From Saccharopolyspora erythraea (GTDB taxonomy: Bacteria; Actinomycetota; Actinomycetes; Mycobacteriales; Pseudonocardiaceae): 64,000 bases of DNA. Location of the stretch: NCBI RefSeq assembly GCF_018141105.1, contig NZ_CP054839.1, positions 5,955,411 through 6,019,410 of the forward strand. The letters are read 5' to 3'. A program made the translations under genes and the position numbers. Under the pieces are notes generated by a model, which saw only the letters and a list, made by a program, of their open reading frames with translations, searched no databases and was not told the origin of the DNA. Below, piece after piece: positions 35,807 to 44,400 of the stretch (positions are counted from its first letter, which is position 1; each line of letters starts with the position of its first letter).

Positions 35807-35949
35807 GTCCGGTTTTCGGGGCGCAGGACCCTCTGTGAAGTTGATCCGCGCAGGATCGTCTTCATACCGGGGTTCTGCGTCTTTGCGCTGCACTGCAACA
35901 ACTTCGGCGTTCGCATGCGCCGACCGCCACCTGAGCACACCCGCATCCC

Positions 35950-37236
35950 TCAGCTGTCCGCCGGTGGTGGCGGCACCAGGAACATCTCCTCGGGCAGGTC
36001 GTCGCGCGCGGACTCGTCCGGCGGAAGGACGGCACGGCGGGGTTGCCAGCGCTCCCTGCGGCCCCGAACCGCTACGAATGCCACCACCCCGCCCAGCACG
36101 ACGCCCGCCCCGGTGAGGATCGCGGCGGTACGCGCGTTCGACACGCTGGCGTCCCACCAGGCCGACGAGCGCAGCTGCGCCGCGTCCGGCACGGGACGCT
36201 CCACCGGGGGCAACGGCGCGGGGGCCGCGTCGACAAGGCCGTCGGTCAGCGCGCGGTAAGGGTTGACCAGTCCGGCCCCGTAGGCCGCGCTGTCCCGGCC
36301 GCCCGGCGCCGGGGTCGCGGTGGCGAGGATCCGCGCAGCGACCTCCTCTGCGGACAGCTCCGGACGCGCCGAGCGCACCAACGCCGCCGTCGCCGACACG
36401 AACGGCGCGGCGAAGCTGGTGCCGTCCCGGTACTGGTGCCCGCCCGCCCGGGCCGCGGTCAGGACACCCCCGCCCGGGGCCACCAGGTCGACCTGCGGCC
36501 CGATCTGCGAGCTCGGCAGCCGGGTACCGGACATGTCCACCGCACCGACCCCGAGCACCCCGTCGTAGCCGGCGGGATAAGTCACGGGGCCCGGCGCCGC
36601 GCCCTGCTGCGCGTTGCCCACCGCTGCCACCACGACGACGTCCTTCTCCACCGCGTGCCGGATCGCGTCGCGCACGAAGTGGTTGTCGAGCCCACCGGCG
36701 ACGGACAGGTTGATGACGCCGGCACCTTGATCGGCCGCGTACCAGATGCCCCTGGCGAGCACCTCCGGGTCGATGGCCTGCGCGGCACCGGCGGTCTCGT
36801 CCTTCTCGCTGACGCGGACCGGCAGGATCGCAGCGTCCGGGGCCAAGCCGGCGAACCCGACGCCGCCGGCGGGCGTGGCGGCGATGATGCCGGCCACCCC
36901 CGTGCCGTGCGAGACGCAGTCGAAGCCGCCCGGCAGATCCCCGACGAGGAAGAAGTCCTCGCCGCGCAGGACCTTTCCGGGCTGCCGCAGCTGCGGGTGG
37001 TCCGCATCCACCCCGGAGTCGATCACGGCGACCACGACCCCGGCACCGGTGCCGTGCTGCCGCACGGCCTGCGCGTCGAGCGATTTCTGCGCCCAGGGGA
37101 GCTCGGTGACGGTGGGGCTCGCCGGATCGGGGTCACCGCACGCGCCCGGTGGCGGCGCGGCCACGGCCGCACCCGGATTCACGACGACGGCCGCCGCGAA
37201 CGCGGCGGCCGTCACCAACCTCCTGGTCCCGTTCAT
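35950..37236 (-). CDS. mycP: Mycosin, type VII secretion subtilisin-like protease
   Basis: 428 residues. Signal peptide (NGTRRLVTAAAFAAAVVV..., cleavage near AVAAPPPG), subtilase domain with Asp73 in VAVIDSGVD, His110 in SHGTGVAG and the catalytic Ser at about 272 in GTSFAAP, then a membrane anchor (about 375-395) and a short charged cytoplasmic tail. This is the standard mycosin layout; mycosins stabilise the ESX complex and can process substrates. ATG 37236 is preferred because it begins a normal signal peptide and lies 4 nt after the WXG gene stop; an ATG 27 bp upstream overlaps that gene. The tail after the anchor is rich in Arg then Glu/Asp. Confidence 0.93.
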   Translation of the reverse strand: MNGTRRLVTAAAFAAAVVVNPGAAVAAPPPGACGDPDPASPTVTELPWAQKSLDAQAVRQHGTGAGVVVAVIDSGVDADHPQLRQPGKVLRGEDFFLVGDLPGGFDCVSHGTGVAGIIAATPAGGVGFAGLAPDAAILPVRVSEKDETAGAAQAIDPEVLARGIWYAADQGAGVINLSVAGGLDNHFVRDAIRHAVEKDVVVVAAVGNAQQGAAPGPVTYPAGYDGVLGVGAVDMSGTRLPSSQIGPQVDLVAPGGGVLTAARAGGHQYRDGTSFAAPFVSATAALVRSARPELSAEEVAARILATATPAPGGRDSAAYGAGLVNPYRALTDGLVDAAPAPLPPVERPVPDAAQLRSSAWWDASVSNARTAAILTGAGVVLGGVVAFVAVRGRRERWQPRRAVLPPDESARDDLPEEMFLVPPPPADS

Positions 37237-37240
37237 CGCG

Positions 37241-37579
37241 CTACGCGGGGATTTCCCGGCCATCGGTGCCGGTCAGCCGCTGGACCGAGCCGGTACCCTG
37301 TGCCTCCGCCGCGCGGTAGTCCGCGACGCAGCCCATCGCGTCGTCGCACAGCCGCCCGTACGAGGCGGAGATGCCGTCGGCCTTCCTCGTGAGCTTCTCG
37401 GCGAGCGGCTGGTACTTATCCAGGAACGCCTGGGCGAGCACGTCACTGCCGAAGCCCGCCTGGGCCGCCTGGATCGCCTTCTTGCGGCTTTCCCACGCGC
37501 TGCCGAACGTCTCCCCCGCAGCCCGCAGCTGGTTGATGCTCCTCGTCACGGCGTCCGGGTCCATGTCGTAGTCCGCCAT
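37241..37579 (-). CDS. WXG100-like protein, paralogue 2
   Basis: 112 residues. Opens ADYDMDPDAVTRSINQLRAA, has FGSAWESRKKAI at the turn and CDDAMGCVADY near residue 80. It is a clear paralogue of the product of 35459 although encoded on the other strand. The ATG at 37579 has GAGGGAG about 8 nt upstream and starts 2 nt after the YbaB-like gene's stop codon. MycP follows 4 nt downstream. The pair of paralogues on opposite strands around mycP suggests local duplication with inversion, possibly giving a secreted heterodimer. Confidence 0.82.
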   Translation of the reverse strand: MADYDMDPDAVTRSINQLRAAGETFGSAWESRKKAIQAAQAGFGSDVLAQAFLDKYQPLAEKLTRKADGISASYGRLCDDAMGCVADYRAAEAQGTGSVQRLTGTDGREIPA

Positions 37580-37581
37580 CA

Positions 37582-37956
37582 CTACGCTCCCTCGATCTGC
37601 TTGTCGAGCTGGTGCATGAAGGGGTCGGTGTGCACGTCGGTGCCCTCGAGCTTCGCGTCGGCCGGCAGGTACTGGCGGGTGATCTCGAAGAGCTGCTCCC
37701 GCGACTGCTCGACGGCATCCTTGATGGTGTCCACAATGGAGGACGCGAGCGCCTTCGAGTCCTTGGTCCGGTAGATCCGCGGATCGAGGTACAGCTCGCT
37801 CAGCTCGCCACGGCCGACCACCGTGGCGCTGACCAGACCGTCGGGCGAGTCCGCGGTCGCCTCGATGTCGGCGATCCTCGTTCGGATGTCGAGCAGGTCG
37901 TCGCGCAGGCGTTCGTAGTCCGCCCTTCGCCGGGCCGCGTCGATCGTCGGTGCCAT
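37582..37956 (-). CDS. YbaB/EbfC-like DNA-binding protein of the secretion locus
   Basis: 124 residues. The segment VSATVVGRGELSELYLDPRIY with flanking long helices is the YbaB/EbfC fold, here with an N-terminal helix ADYERLRDDLLDIRTRIADIE. In mycobacteria the YbaB-like EspL is encoded in ESX loci and acts as chaperone or regulator. ATG 37956 has GAGGAG upstream. First gene of the YbaB-WXG-MycP unit; divergent by 154 bp from the second large putative substrate. Confidence 0.75.
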   Translation of the reverse strand: MAPTIDAARRRADYERLRDDLLDIRTRIADIEATADSPDGLVSATVVGRGELSELYLDPRIYRTKDSKALASSIVDTIKDAVEQSREQLFEITRQYLPADAKLEGTDVHTDPFMHQLDKQIEGA

Positions 37957-38110
37957 GGATTCTCCTCGTGAAACGGGGATTTCAGCTTCACACGCGTCGC
38001 GCGGCCCTGGCGTCAGCTGACCTCTTGCGGCCATCGGCCGCCGTTGCGACACCGCCGACACAACACTCGAGCGCGGCGTGAGATCGGTCGACGGTCGAGG
38101 GGGTACTGAG

Positions 38111-39790
38111 ATGGCCGGGGCAGCAGGAGGCGGCGGCAACGCATCTGCCGGTGGCGGCGAGCCCGGCGGTGGCCAATCCGGCGGTGGCGGCGGGTCGGCT
38201 CCCCCCGAGTCGGGCGGTGGCGGCGGGTCGGCTCCCCCCGAGTCGGGCGGCGAGTCCGCTGCCCCGGAGTCGGGCGGAGGCGGCGAACTGGCTCCCGCGG
38301 AGTCCAAACCCGCGGACTCGGCTCCGGCCGAGTCAAAGCCAGAGGAGTCGGCGCCCGCCGAGGAGAAACCGGCGGAGTCGGCGCCCGCGGATTCCAAGAC
38401 CGCAGGCGACAAGGATCAGCAGCAGCCGGCAAACGGACAGCCGCCAGGGTCGAATGAGCAAGGGGATTCCCAGGACCAGCCTGCCGGGCAGGCGAAAGAT
38501 GCCGACAACAGCCAGGAGAAGGGCAGCGGTACTCAGCAGCCCGGCGGTCAGGAGTTCGATGATCGCGTCACCGCCGAGGCCCCGCTGCCGGACTCGGACC
38601 CGGCCTCCATGCGTGCCGCGGCTGACAACCTGCGGACGTCGGGGACTCGCGATGCGCCGGAAGCCGCCGACGAGGCCAACCGCGCGGCACGCGACCTCGG
38701 CGAGACCTTCGGCGGGGAACCGGGAAGGCAGCTCACCACACAGGTGGCGGACCAGGCGGAGCAGACCAGGGCGGTCGGGCAGGACAACGGCAGGCTTGCC
38801 GACGATGTCGATCGCGCCGCCGACATCGTCGAGGGGACCACGCAGGAGCGCAAGGCCGACCTCGACAACGGCAGGTCCGTCTACGCGATGGCCGACACCC
38901 TGCCGCCGGGCGAGGACGCCGTGGTGAGGGAGCGCACGGTGGCTGACGCCGTGCGTCGCGGTCACGAGGTGATGGATCAGGCCGGCAGGGAGATCAGAGG
39001 CACCGTTGGCGGGTGGGCGGAAGGCTCACGAGACGCCGCGAACCCCGCCGATGCCACTCCGCCGCTGGCTCCGGACGGGGGTCGGGCGGTGCCTGCGGCC
39101 GGAGCCGCGCCGCCGGGGGCGCCGGCACCGCCGGGCGGGCGGGGCACTGTCAGACAGGCAGCGCAGAAGCTGGACAACGCCCAGAGCTCCCTGGCGCAGG
39201 ACGGCGACTGGGACGAGTTCATGGACCCCCGCACCGAAAATTCCGTCTTCGACAAATTCAGGAAGCTGGTCAACGAAACGGGCGAGCGCGTGACGGAGGC
39301 GGGCAGGTGGTGGCTGACGGTCGAGCCGGAAGGGCCGGATGCCGGCATCACGCCGGAGGGGCCCGGCCCCGGTGGCGGGGTCGGCAGCATCGAAGGGGAG
39401 GCCCTCGCGACCCACGGCAAGTGGCGCGCCTTCGGTGGTGCGTTGAGCGGCGAGTACTCGGCCGGGGCCTATGGGTCCGGCCAGGTGAACATGCCGGATT
39501 CGAAGGAACCTCTCATCGAGGCCGAAAGGCAGGTCGGGGTGAGGGCGAACCTCGACGAAATCAACGTGCTCGACGCCGGGCCGCTCTCGGTGTCCATCCA
39601 GCCAGAAGTCCGAGTCGGACCTGGGGCGAGCCTGGAGGTCGAGCCGCAGGTGGAGAACGGACAGCTGAGCTTCAGGACCAAGACCTCCGCGTCCCCGCTC
39701 GTCGGCGGCGGGCTCGGCTTGGATGTCCAGGTCGATCTGAACGAGCTCAACCAAAGCGTCGAGTCCATCAAGCGCTCCATCTTCGGCTGA
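38111..39790 (+). CDS. Putative type VII secretion substrate, Ser/Pro/Glu-rich N-terminus, beta-rich C-terminus
   Basis: 559 residues. Residues about 1-145 are low complexity (GGGGSAPPESG repeats, then many PAESK/PADS units). The helical middle (about 150-310) has SMRAAADNLRTSG and the segment YAMADTLPPGEDAVVRE, shared in position and sequence with the protein at 33509. After a Pro/Ala linker the C-terminal about 130 residues are beta-rich and polar (GEYSAGAYGSGQVN onwards) and could be a toxin-like or surface domain. No signal peptide. Its 5' leader resembles that of the 33509 gene. No family recognised. Confidence 0.75.
   Translation: MAGAAGGGGNASAGGGEPGGGQSGGGGGSAPPESGGGGGSAPPESGGESAAPESGGGGELAPAESKPADSAPAESKPEESAPAEEKPAESAPADSKTAGDKDQQQPANGQPPGSNEQGDSQDQPAGQAKDADNSQEKGSGTQQPGGQEFDDRVTAEAPLPDSDPASMRAAADNLRTSGTRDAPEAADEANRAARDLGETFGGEPGRQLTTQVADQAEQTRAVGQDNGRLADDVDRAADIVEGTTQERKADLDNGRSVYAMADTLPPGEDAVVRERTVADAVRRGHEVMDQAGREIRGTVGGWAEGSRDAANPADATPPLAPDGGRAVPAAGAAPPGAPAPPGGRGTVRQAAQKLDNAQSSLAQDGDWDEFMDPRTENSVFDKFRKLVNETGERVTEAGRWWLTVEPEGPDAGITPEGPGPGGGVGSIEGEALATHGKWRAFGGALSGEYSAGAYGSGQVNMPDSKEPLIEAERQVGVRANLDEINVLDAGPLSVSIQPEVRVGPGASLEVEPQVENGQLSFRTKTSASPLVGGGLGLDVQVDLNELNQSVESIKRSIFG
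38183..38248. repeat. 33-bp perfect tandem duplication
   Basis: The unit beginning GGTGGCGGCGGGTCGGCTCC occurs twice in perfect tandem (38183-38215 and 38216-38248), encoding 11 residues GGGGSAPPESG each. It lies within the low-complexity N-terminus of the second putative substrate, a probable recent slippage event. Confidence 0.85.
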
Positions 39791-39803
39791 CAGGGGAACG
39801 ACA

Positions 39804-40304
39804 ATGACAACACCGGGATCGATCGAGTTCCCGTTGCCCGCCCGGTGGCAACCGGTGTCACCGGGCGAGCTGAACCTCGACGTCGCGTTTCTGGCGATCA
39901 AGCTCGACACCCACGGCTCCGGCTTCACCGCCACCGTGGTGATCGAGGGCATGACCATGAAGCCGGACTCGTCGCTGGCCGAGCTGGCCGACGATGCCGC
40001 AGCGGCACATCCGACGGGAATCATGGTCGGCCGCTCTGCCTGGGAAGGACCTCGTGGGCCACGGTTGAGGCAGGTGCTGCGGCTGACCGACAGGGCCGGC
40101 CCGAGGCTGCAGCGGCTGGTGCGGGTGGAGGAGTACGCCGTCTTTCGGGAGACAAGCCTGCCCACCGAGTTTCCAGTGCTCCGCGCGACGTCGACCGCCA
40201 CGCTCGAGCAGGCCGAGGCGATCGCGGCCGACTTCGAACTGATGCTGTCCGCACTCGACTCGGACTCGCCCACGGCTGGCCCGTCCCGCTTGCACAGGCT
40301 TTGA
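39804..40304 (+). CDS. LpqN/PsbP-like small protein
   Basis: 166 residues, no signal peptide or membrane segment. Opens FPLPARWQPVSPGELNLDVAF and continues with strands alternating with a long final helix (TATLEQAEAIAADFELML). This pattern resembles the LpqN/DUF1795 (PsbP-like, Mog1) fold, which in actinobacteria often accompanies secretion substrates. It begins 14 bp after the second putative substrate and may be its cognate chaperone or immunity-like partner (inference by position only). Confidence 0.5.
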   Translation: MTTPGSIEFPLPARWQPVSPGELNLDVAFLAIKLDTHGSGFTATVVIEGMTMKPDSSLAELADDAAAAHPTGIMVGRSAWEGPRGPRLRQVLRLTDRAGPRLQRLVRVEEYAVFRETSLPTEFPVLRATSTATLEQAEAIAADFELMLSALDSDSPTAGPSRLHRL

Positions 40305-40363
40305 CTGATTCGTCGCCGCAACAACGGAAACGCTGACTGGAAGTTCTTCTCGGACGACAGCGA

Positions 40364-40397
40364 AATGTCCCGGTGCGCTCGTGCGCACCGGGACATT
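40364..40397. terminator. Strong bidirectional terminator
   Basis: A perfect 15-bp stem (AATGTCCCGGTGCGC at 40364-40378, complement at 40383-40397) with a TCGT tetraloop sits between the convergent genes at 39804 (+) and 40411 (-). It is the strongest hairpin seen in the window. Confidence 0.9.
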
Positions 40398-40410
40398 CCG
40401 ACCACTGCTG

Positions 40411-40701
40411 TCAGGAACCCAGCCTGCTGCAGGAACGCTGCACCGCGGCCATGTTTCCCTGGTTGCAGCTCTGGACGCCCTGGTTCATGGCCTGCATCAG
40501 TTCCTGCCCCGCTGCCATGACCTGCTGACATGCCTTGCTGATCTCGGCGAACTGCCCGCCAGCCTGGTCGAGCCAGTCGGTCCCGGCCATACCCGAGGCT
40601 TGGCCCCAGGAGTCGATCGACTGCTGCACACCACTGACACAGCCGTTCATGCTCGTCGAAAGGCCGTCCAGCGCACCGAACATCGCGAGTTTACGAGTCA
40701 C
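40411..40701 (-). CDS. WXG100-family secreted protein (ESAT-6-like) A
   Basis: 96 residues, exact WXG100 length, helical hairpin with a turn around WGQASGMAGTDWLDQAGG. No clean WXG but a W-x-x-G-G equivalent. Four Cys residues (NGCVSGV, KACQQV, QSCNQG, RSCSRLGS), unusual for this family. GTG start with GGGGAGTG upstream. Followed on the same strand by nothing but the strong terminator; preceded by the second Esx protein gene, with which it probably forms a heterodimer in the manner of EsxA/EsxB. Confidence 0.85.
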   Translation of the reverse strand: MTRKLAMFGALDGLSTSMNGCVSGVQQSIDSWGQASGMAGTDWLDQAGGQFAEISKACQQVMAAGQELMQAMNQGVQSCNQGNMAAVQRSCSRLGS

Positions 40702-40749
40702 GATTCACTCCCCTTTCCGTCGTAGGAATCTTCATTCGATGCGAACCGG

Positions 40750-41214
40750 TCACACGGCGCGGAGCAGCCCCGCGAACGCGTAGGTCTGGCCGGAAGACCC
40801 GCCGTCCCCGTCGCCCTCGCCGGAGTCACCGTCACCACCGCCACCGCCGGAACCGGACTCACCACCACCGCCACCTGCGCCGAGACCGCCACCTCCGCCG
40901 CCGTCGATACCGTTGAAGCAGGAGGCGCCCTGCTGGTCGGTGTCGAGGTAGTCGTTCATGGCGAAGCTGGTGTCACTGCCCAGCTTCTCCAGTTTCTGGC
41001 ACAGGTTCTTGATCGCCGCGTCCCACTTCTTGTGCGCGACGAGCAGCGCCTGGGACTGGTCCATGTTCCACTGGGCGGGGATGACGGAGTTCACCTCGCC
41101 GTCCAGCTTGCTGCGCTGGCCTTCGATCTCCTGCACGACCACTGTCGCCATCTGGACCACTCGCGCGAGCGTCTCCGTGTTGGCGTCCAACACACCGCCG
41201 CCACCAGCATTCAC
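40750..41214 (-). CDS. WXG100-family secreted protein B with glycine-rich tail
   Basis: 154 residues. The first about 100 residues are a WXG100 hairpin with the turn IPAQWNMDQSQALL (W-N-M) and two Cys (KNLCQKL and GASCFNG). The last about 45 residues are nearly all Gly, Ser, Asp and Glu. GTG 41214 has GGAGAA upstream. It is the first gene of the Esx pair and divergent from EccC by 212 bp. The acidic glycine tail may stay flexible or contact the EccC ATPase; such tails are seen on some longer actinobacterial Esx proteins. Confidence 0.85.
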   Translation of the reverse strand: MNAGGGGVLDANTETLARVVQMATVVVQEIEGQRSKLDGEVNSVIPAQWNMDQSQALLVAHKKWDAAIKNLCQKLEKLGSDTSFAMNDYLDTDQQGASCFNGIDGGGGGGLGAGGGGGESGSGGGGGDGDSGEGDGDGGSSGQTYAFAGLLRAV

Positions 41215-41426
41215 CGGATTCTCCTTCCATCCACACGGCTCACGCCGTCCAGTGCTCCGGAACGCCGCTCGGATCGAGTCCGAGAAAGCGTCCGGGCACG
41301 ATCGGACGCTAGCCCTGCCGCGGCAGCCGGCAGGTGTGCGCGGCACGTTCCGGCCACGCGGGCCACCCGCTGATCGAGTCGCGGTGACACTCGTCGGCAT
41401 CAGCACAGCGGCGAGAAGGGATCGTG

Positions 41427-44400
41427 ATGGCCACGGTCGTGGTGCGCAGGCCGGTTCGCAGGCCCGCTCCGGAGCAACCCTCCGGTGAGCTCATCCTGGA
41501 CCCGCCGCCCGAGATTCCCCCACCGCCCGGCAGGCAGTGGACCCAGGTCCTCATGGTGATCCCGATGATCGCCATGATGGCCGCGATGATGCTGATGTTC
41601 TCCGGGAACTTCGGGCAGGGAGCCGGAGTGCTGCGGCTGGTCGTCCTCGGCCTTTTCGCCGTCGGCATGCTGGGAATGCTCGTCGGCACGCTGATCAACT
41701 CCTCTGGCCCCAGCAAGCGCGAGATGGGCCAGGAACGCCGGGGCTACCTCCGCCACCTGGGACAGCACCGGTTGCGTCTGACCCGCGCGATCCACAAGCA
41801 GCGCGACGCCATGGTGTACCTGCATCCGGAACCCGCGGCCCTGCTGTCGCTCGTCGCGAGCTACCGCCTGTGGGAACGCCGTCCGGTCGACGCCGACTTC
41901 GGGGTCGCGCGCATCGGCACCGGGCAGCAGCGCCCGGCGATGACGCTCGTCCCACCCGAGGCCAAGCCGCTGGAGCAGTTGGAGCCGCTGTCCGCGCTCG
42001 CGCTGCGCCGGTTCCTCACCACCTACACCGCAATTCCCGGACTACCGCTCGCCATGGCGGTCAACGGGTTCAGCCGGATCTACGTCCGAGGCGACCGCGG
42101 CCGATCGGCGGCGCTGGTCCGCGCGATGGTCATGCAGCTCGCGTCGTTGCACTCGCCGGACGACCTGCGGATCGCCGCATGCCCCGGCCGTGACGCGCAG
42201 GCGCTCTGGGAGTGGCTCAAGTGGCTGCCCCACGCCCTGCATCCGGAGCGTACCGACGCAGTGGGCCCGCTGCGGATCGTGGCGCCCTCGATCGTCTCGA
42301 TCGAGGCGATGCTCGACGACCTGCTCGGCAAGCGCAAGAGGTTCGATCCCGCGGTCGACAACCGGGACGCGATGCCGCACGTCGTCGTGGTCCTGGACGG
42401 GGGGTCGACCGCGGGATCGGACGATCTCATGGCCGACGGCGGGCTCGAAGGCGTCACGATCATCGACCTGCGCACCCCGCCGCCGCGCGCTCTCGATCCG
42501 GCGACCATCGTGCTGCACGTCGGGCAGGACGGTGCCCTCGCCAGTGAGACGATCGAGGGCGCGGTCGACCTCGGCTGGGCCGACGCGCTGGACGTGCCCG
42601 CGGCGGAGGGCATCGCCCGCCAGCTCGCGCCCCTGCGGGCGAGCGCGGACCGGCTCGGCGAGCAACCGATGAGCACCGACCTCGACCTCGCCGAACTGCT
42701 CGAGATCGGCGACCCGCTCACGTTCGACCCCAGCGAGACCTGGGTGCAGCGACCGACCAAGGACAGCCTGCGGATCAGATTCGGCATCCGCAGCGACGGG
42801 ACGCCGGTCGAGCTGGACCTGAAGGAGTCGGCCCAGGACGGGATGGGGCCGCACGGCCTGCTGATCGGCGCCACCGGGTCCGGCAAGAGCGAACTCCTGC
42901 GGACCATCGTGCTGGCGCTGGCGGTGTCCCACCCGCCGAGCTCGCTGAACTTCGCGCTCGTCGACTTCAAGGGTGGCGCCACCTTCGCCACGCTCGACGA
43001 GCTCCCGCACACCAGCGCGGTCATCACCAACCTCGCCGACGAACTTCCCCTCGTGGACAGGATGACCGATGCGATCAGCGGTGAGCTGCTGCGGAGGCAG
43101 GAACTGCTGCGCGCGGCGGGAAACTTCGCCTCGCTTCGCGAGTACGAGCGGGCTCGCGCCACCGGCGCTCCGCTGCCCGAGGTTCCCACCCTGCTGGTGA
43201 TCTGCGACGAGTTCAGCGAACTGCTCTCGGCCAAGCCCGACTTCATCGACATGTTCGTGCAGATCGGCCGGGTCGGTCGGGCGCTGGGCGTGCACCTGCT
43301 GCTGGCCAGCCAGCGCCTCGAGGAAGGCAGGCTCCGGGGTCTGGAAACCCACCTGTCCTACCGGATCGGTCTGCGGACCTTCTCCGACATGGAGAGCCGC
43401 AACGTGCTCGGGGTCGGGGACGCCTTCAAGCTCCCCCGCGCACCGGGTCACGGATTCCTGAAGACCGACAACGAATCCATGGTCCGGTTCCGCTCCGCAT
43501 ACGTCTCCGGGGTGCACCGCGCGCCGGACGCGAGTTCCGCCGAGCAGAGCGACGATGGTGCCCTCGAGTTGCTCGAGTATTCCACGCATTACCTGTCGCC
43601 TGCCGTCGACGCGGACGAAGAGGCGCAGACGCCGGACGGCGAGGACGCGGTCGGCGAAAGCCTGCTGGACATCATCGTCGAGCGGATGCGTGGTCGCGGC
43701 ACGCCCGCCCACCAGGTGTGGCTGCCGCCCCTGGCCGAATCACCCACGCTCGACCAACTGCTGCCGAACCTGGTCCGCGGCGACGACCGGGGTTTCGGCT
43801 CCACGCACGAGCAGCTGTCGGGGGCGCTGCGTGCCGTGGTCGGGATCATCGACCGGCCGATGGAGCAGCGCCGTGATCCGCTGGTGCTGGAGCTGTCCGG
43901 ATCGGCCGGACACGTCCTGGTGATCGGAGGGCCGCGTTCGGGCAAGAGCACCGCGCTGCGGTCGATCATCACCAGCCTCGCCCTGACCCACACGCCGCGC
44001 GAGGTGCAGTTCTACTGCCTGGATTTCGGTGGCGGCACGCTGAGCTCGCTGCGGGGCCTCCCCCACGTCGGCGGCGTCGCGGGCAGGCAGAACGTCGGCG
44101 CGGTGCGGCGGACGATCGCGGAGCTGCGGACCTTGATCGCGAAGCGGGAGCGCCTCTTCGCCGAACGCGAGATCGACGGAATGCAGCCCTACCGCAGGCT
44201 GCGGCGTGATCAGGCCGCCGGGGACCCGTGGGGCGACGTCTTCCTCGTCATCGACGGCTGGGCGACCTTGCGCAACGAGTTCGAGGACCTGGAGGCGGTC
44301 GTGGCCGACATCGCCGCGCGCGGCCTTTCCTACGGCGTGCACGTGATCGTGTCCGCCGCCCGCATGTTCGACCTGCGCATGAACATCAGGGACCTGTTCG

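Noticed and set aside
38183-38248. Tandem repeat as a possible phase-variation switch
   Set aside because: The unit is 33 bp, a multiple of three, so copy changes keep the frame; it can alter linker length but not switch the gene off.
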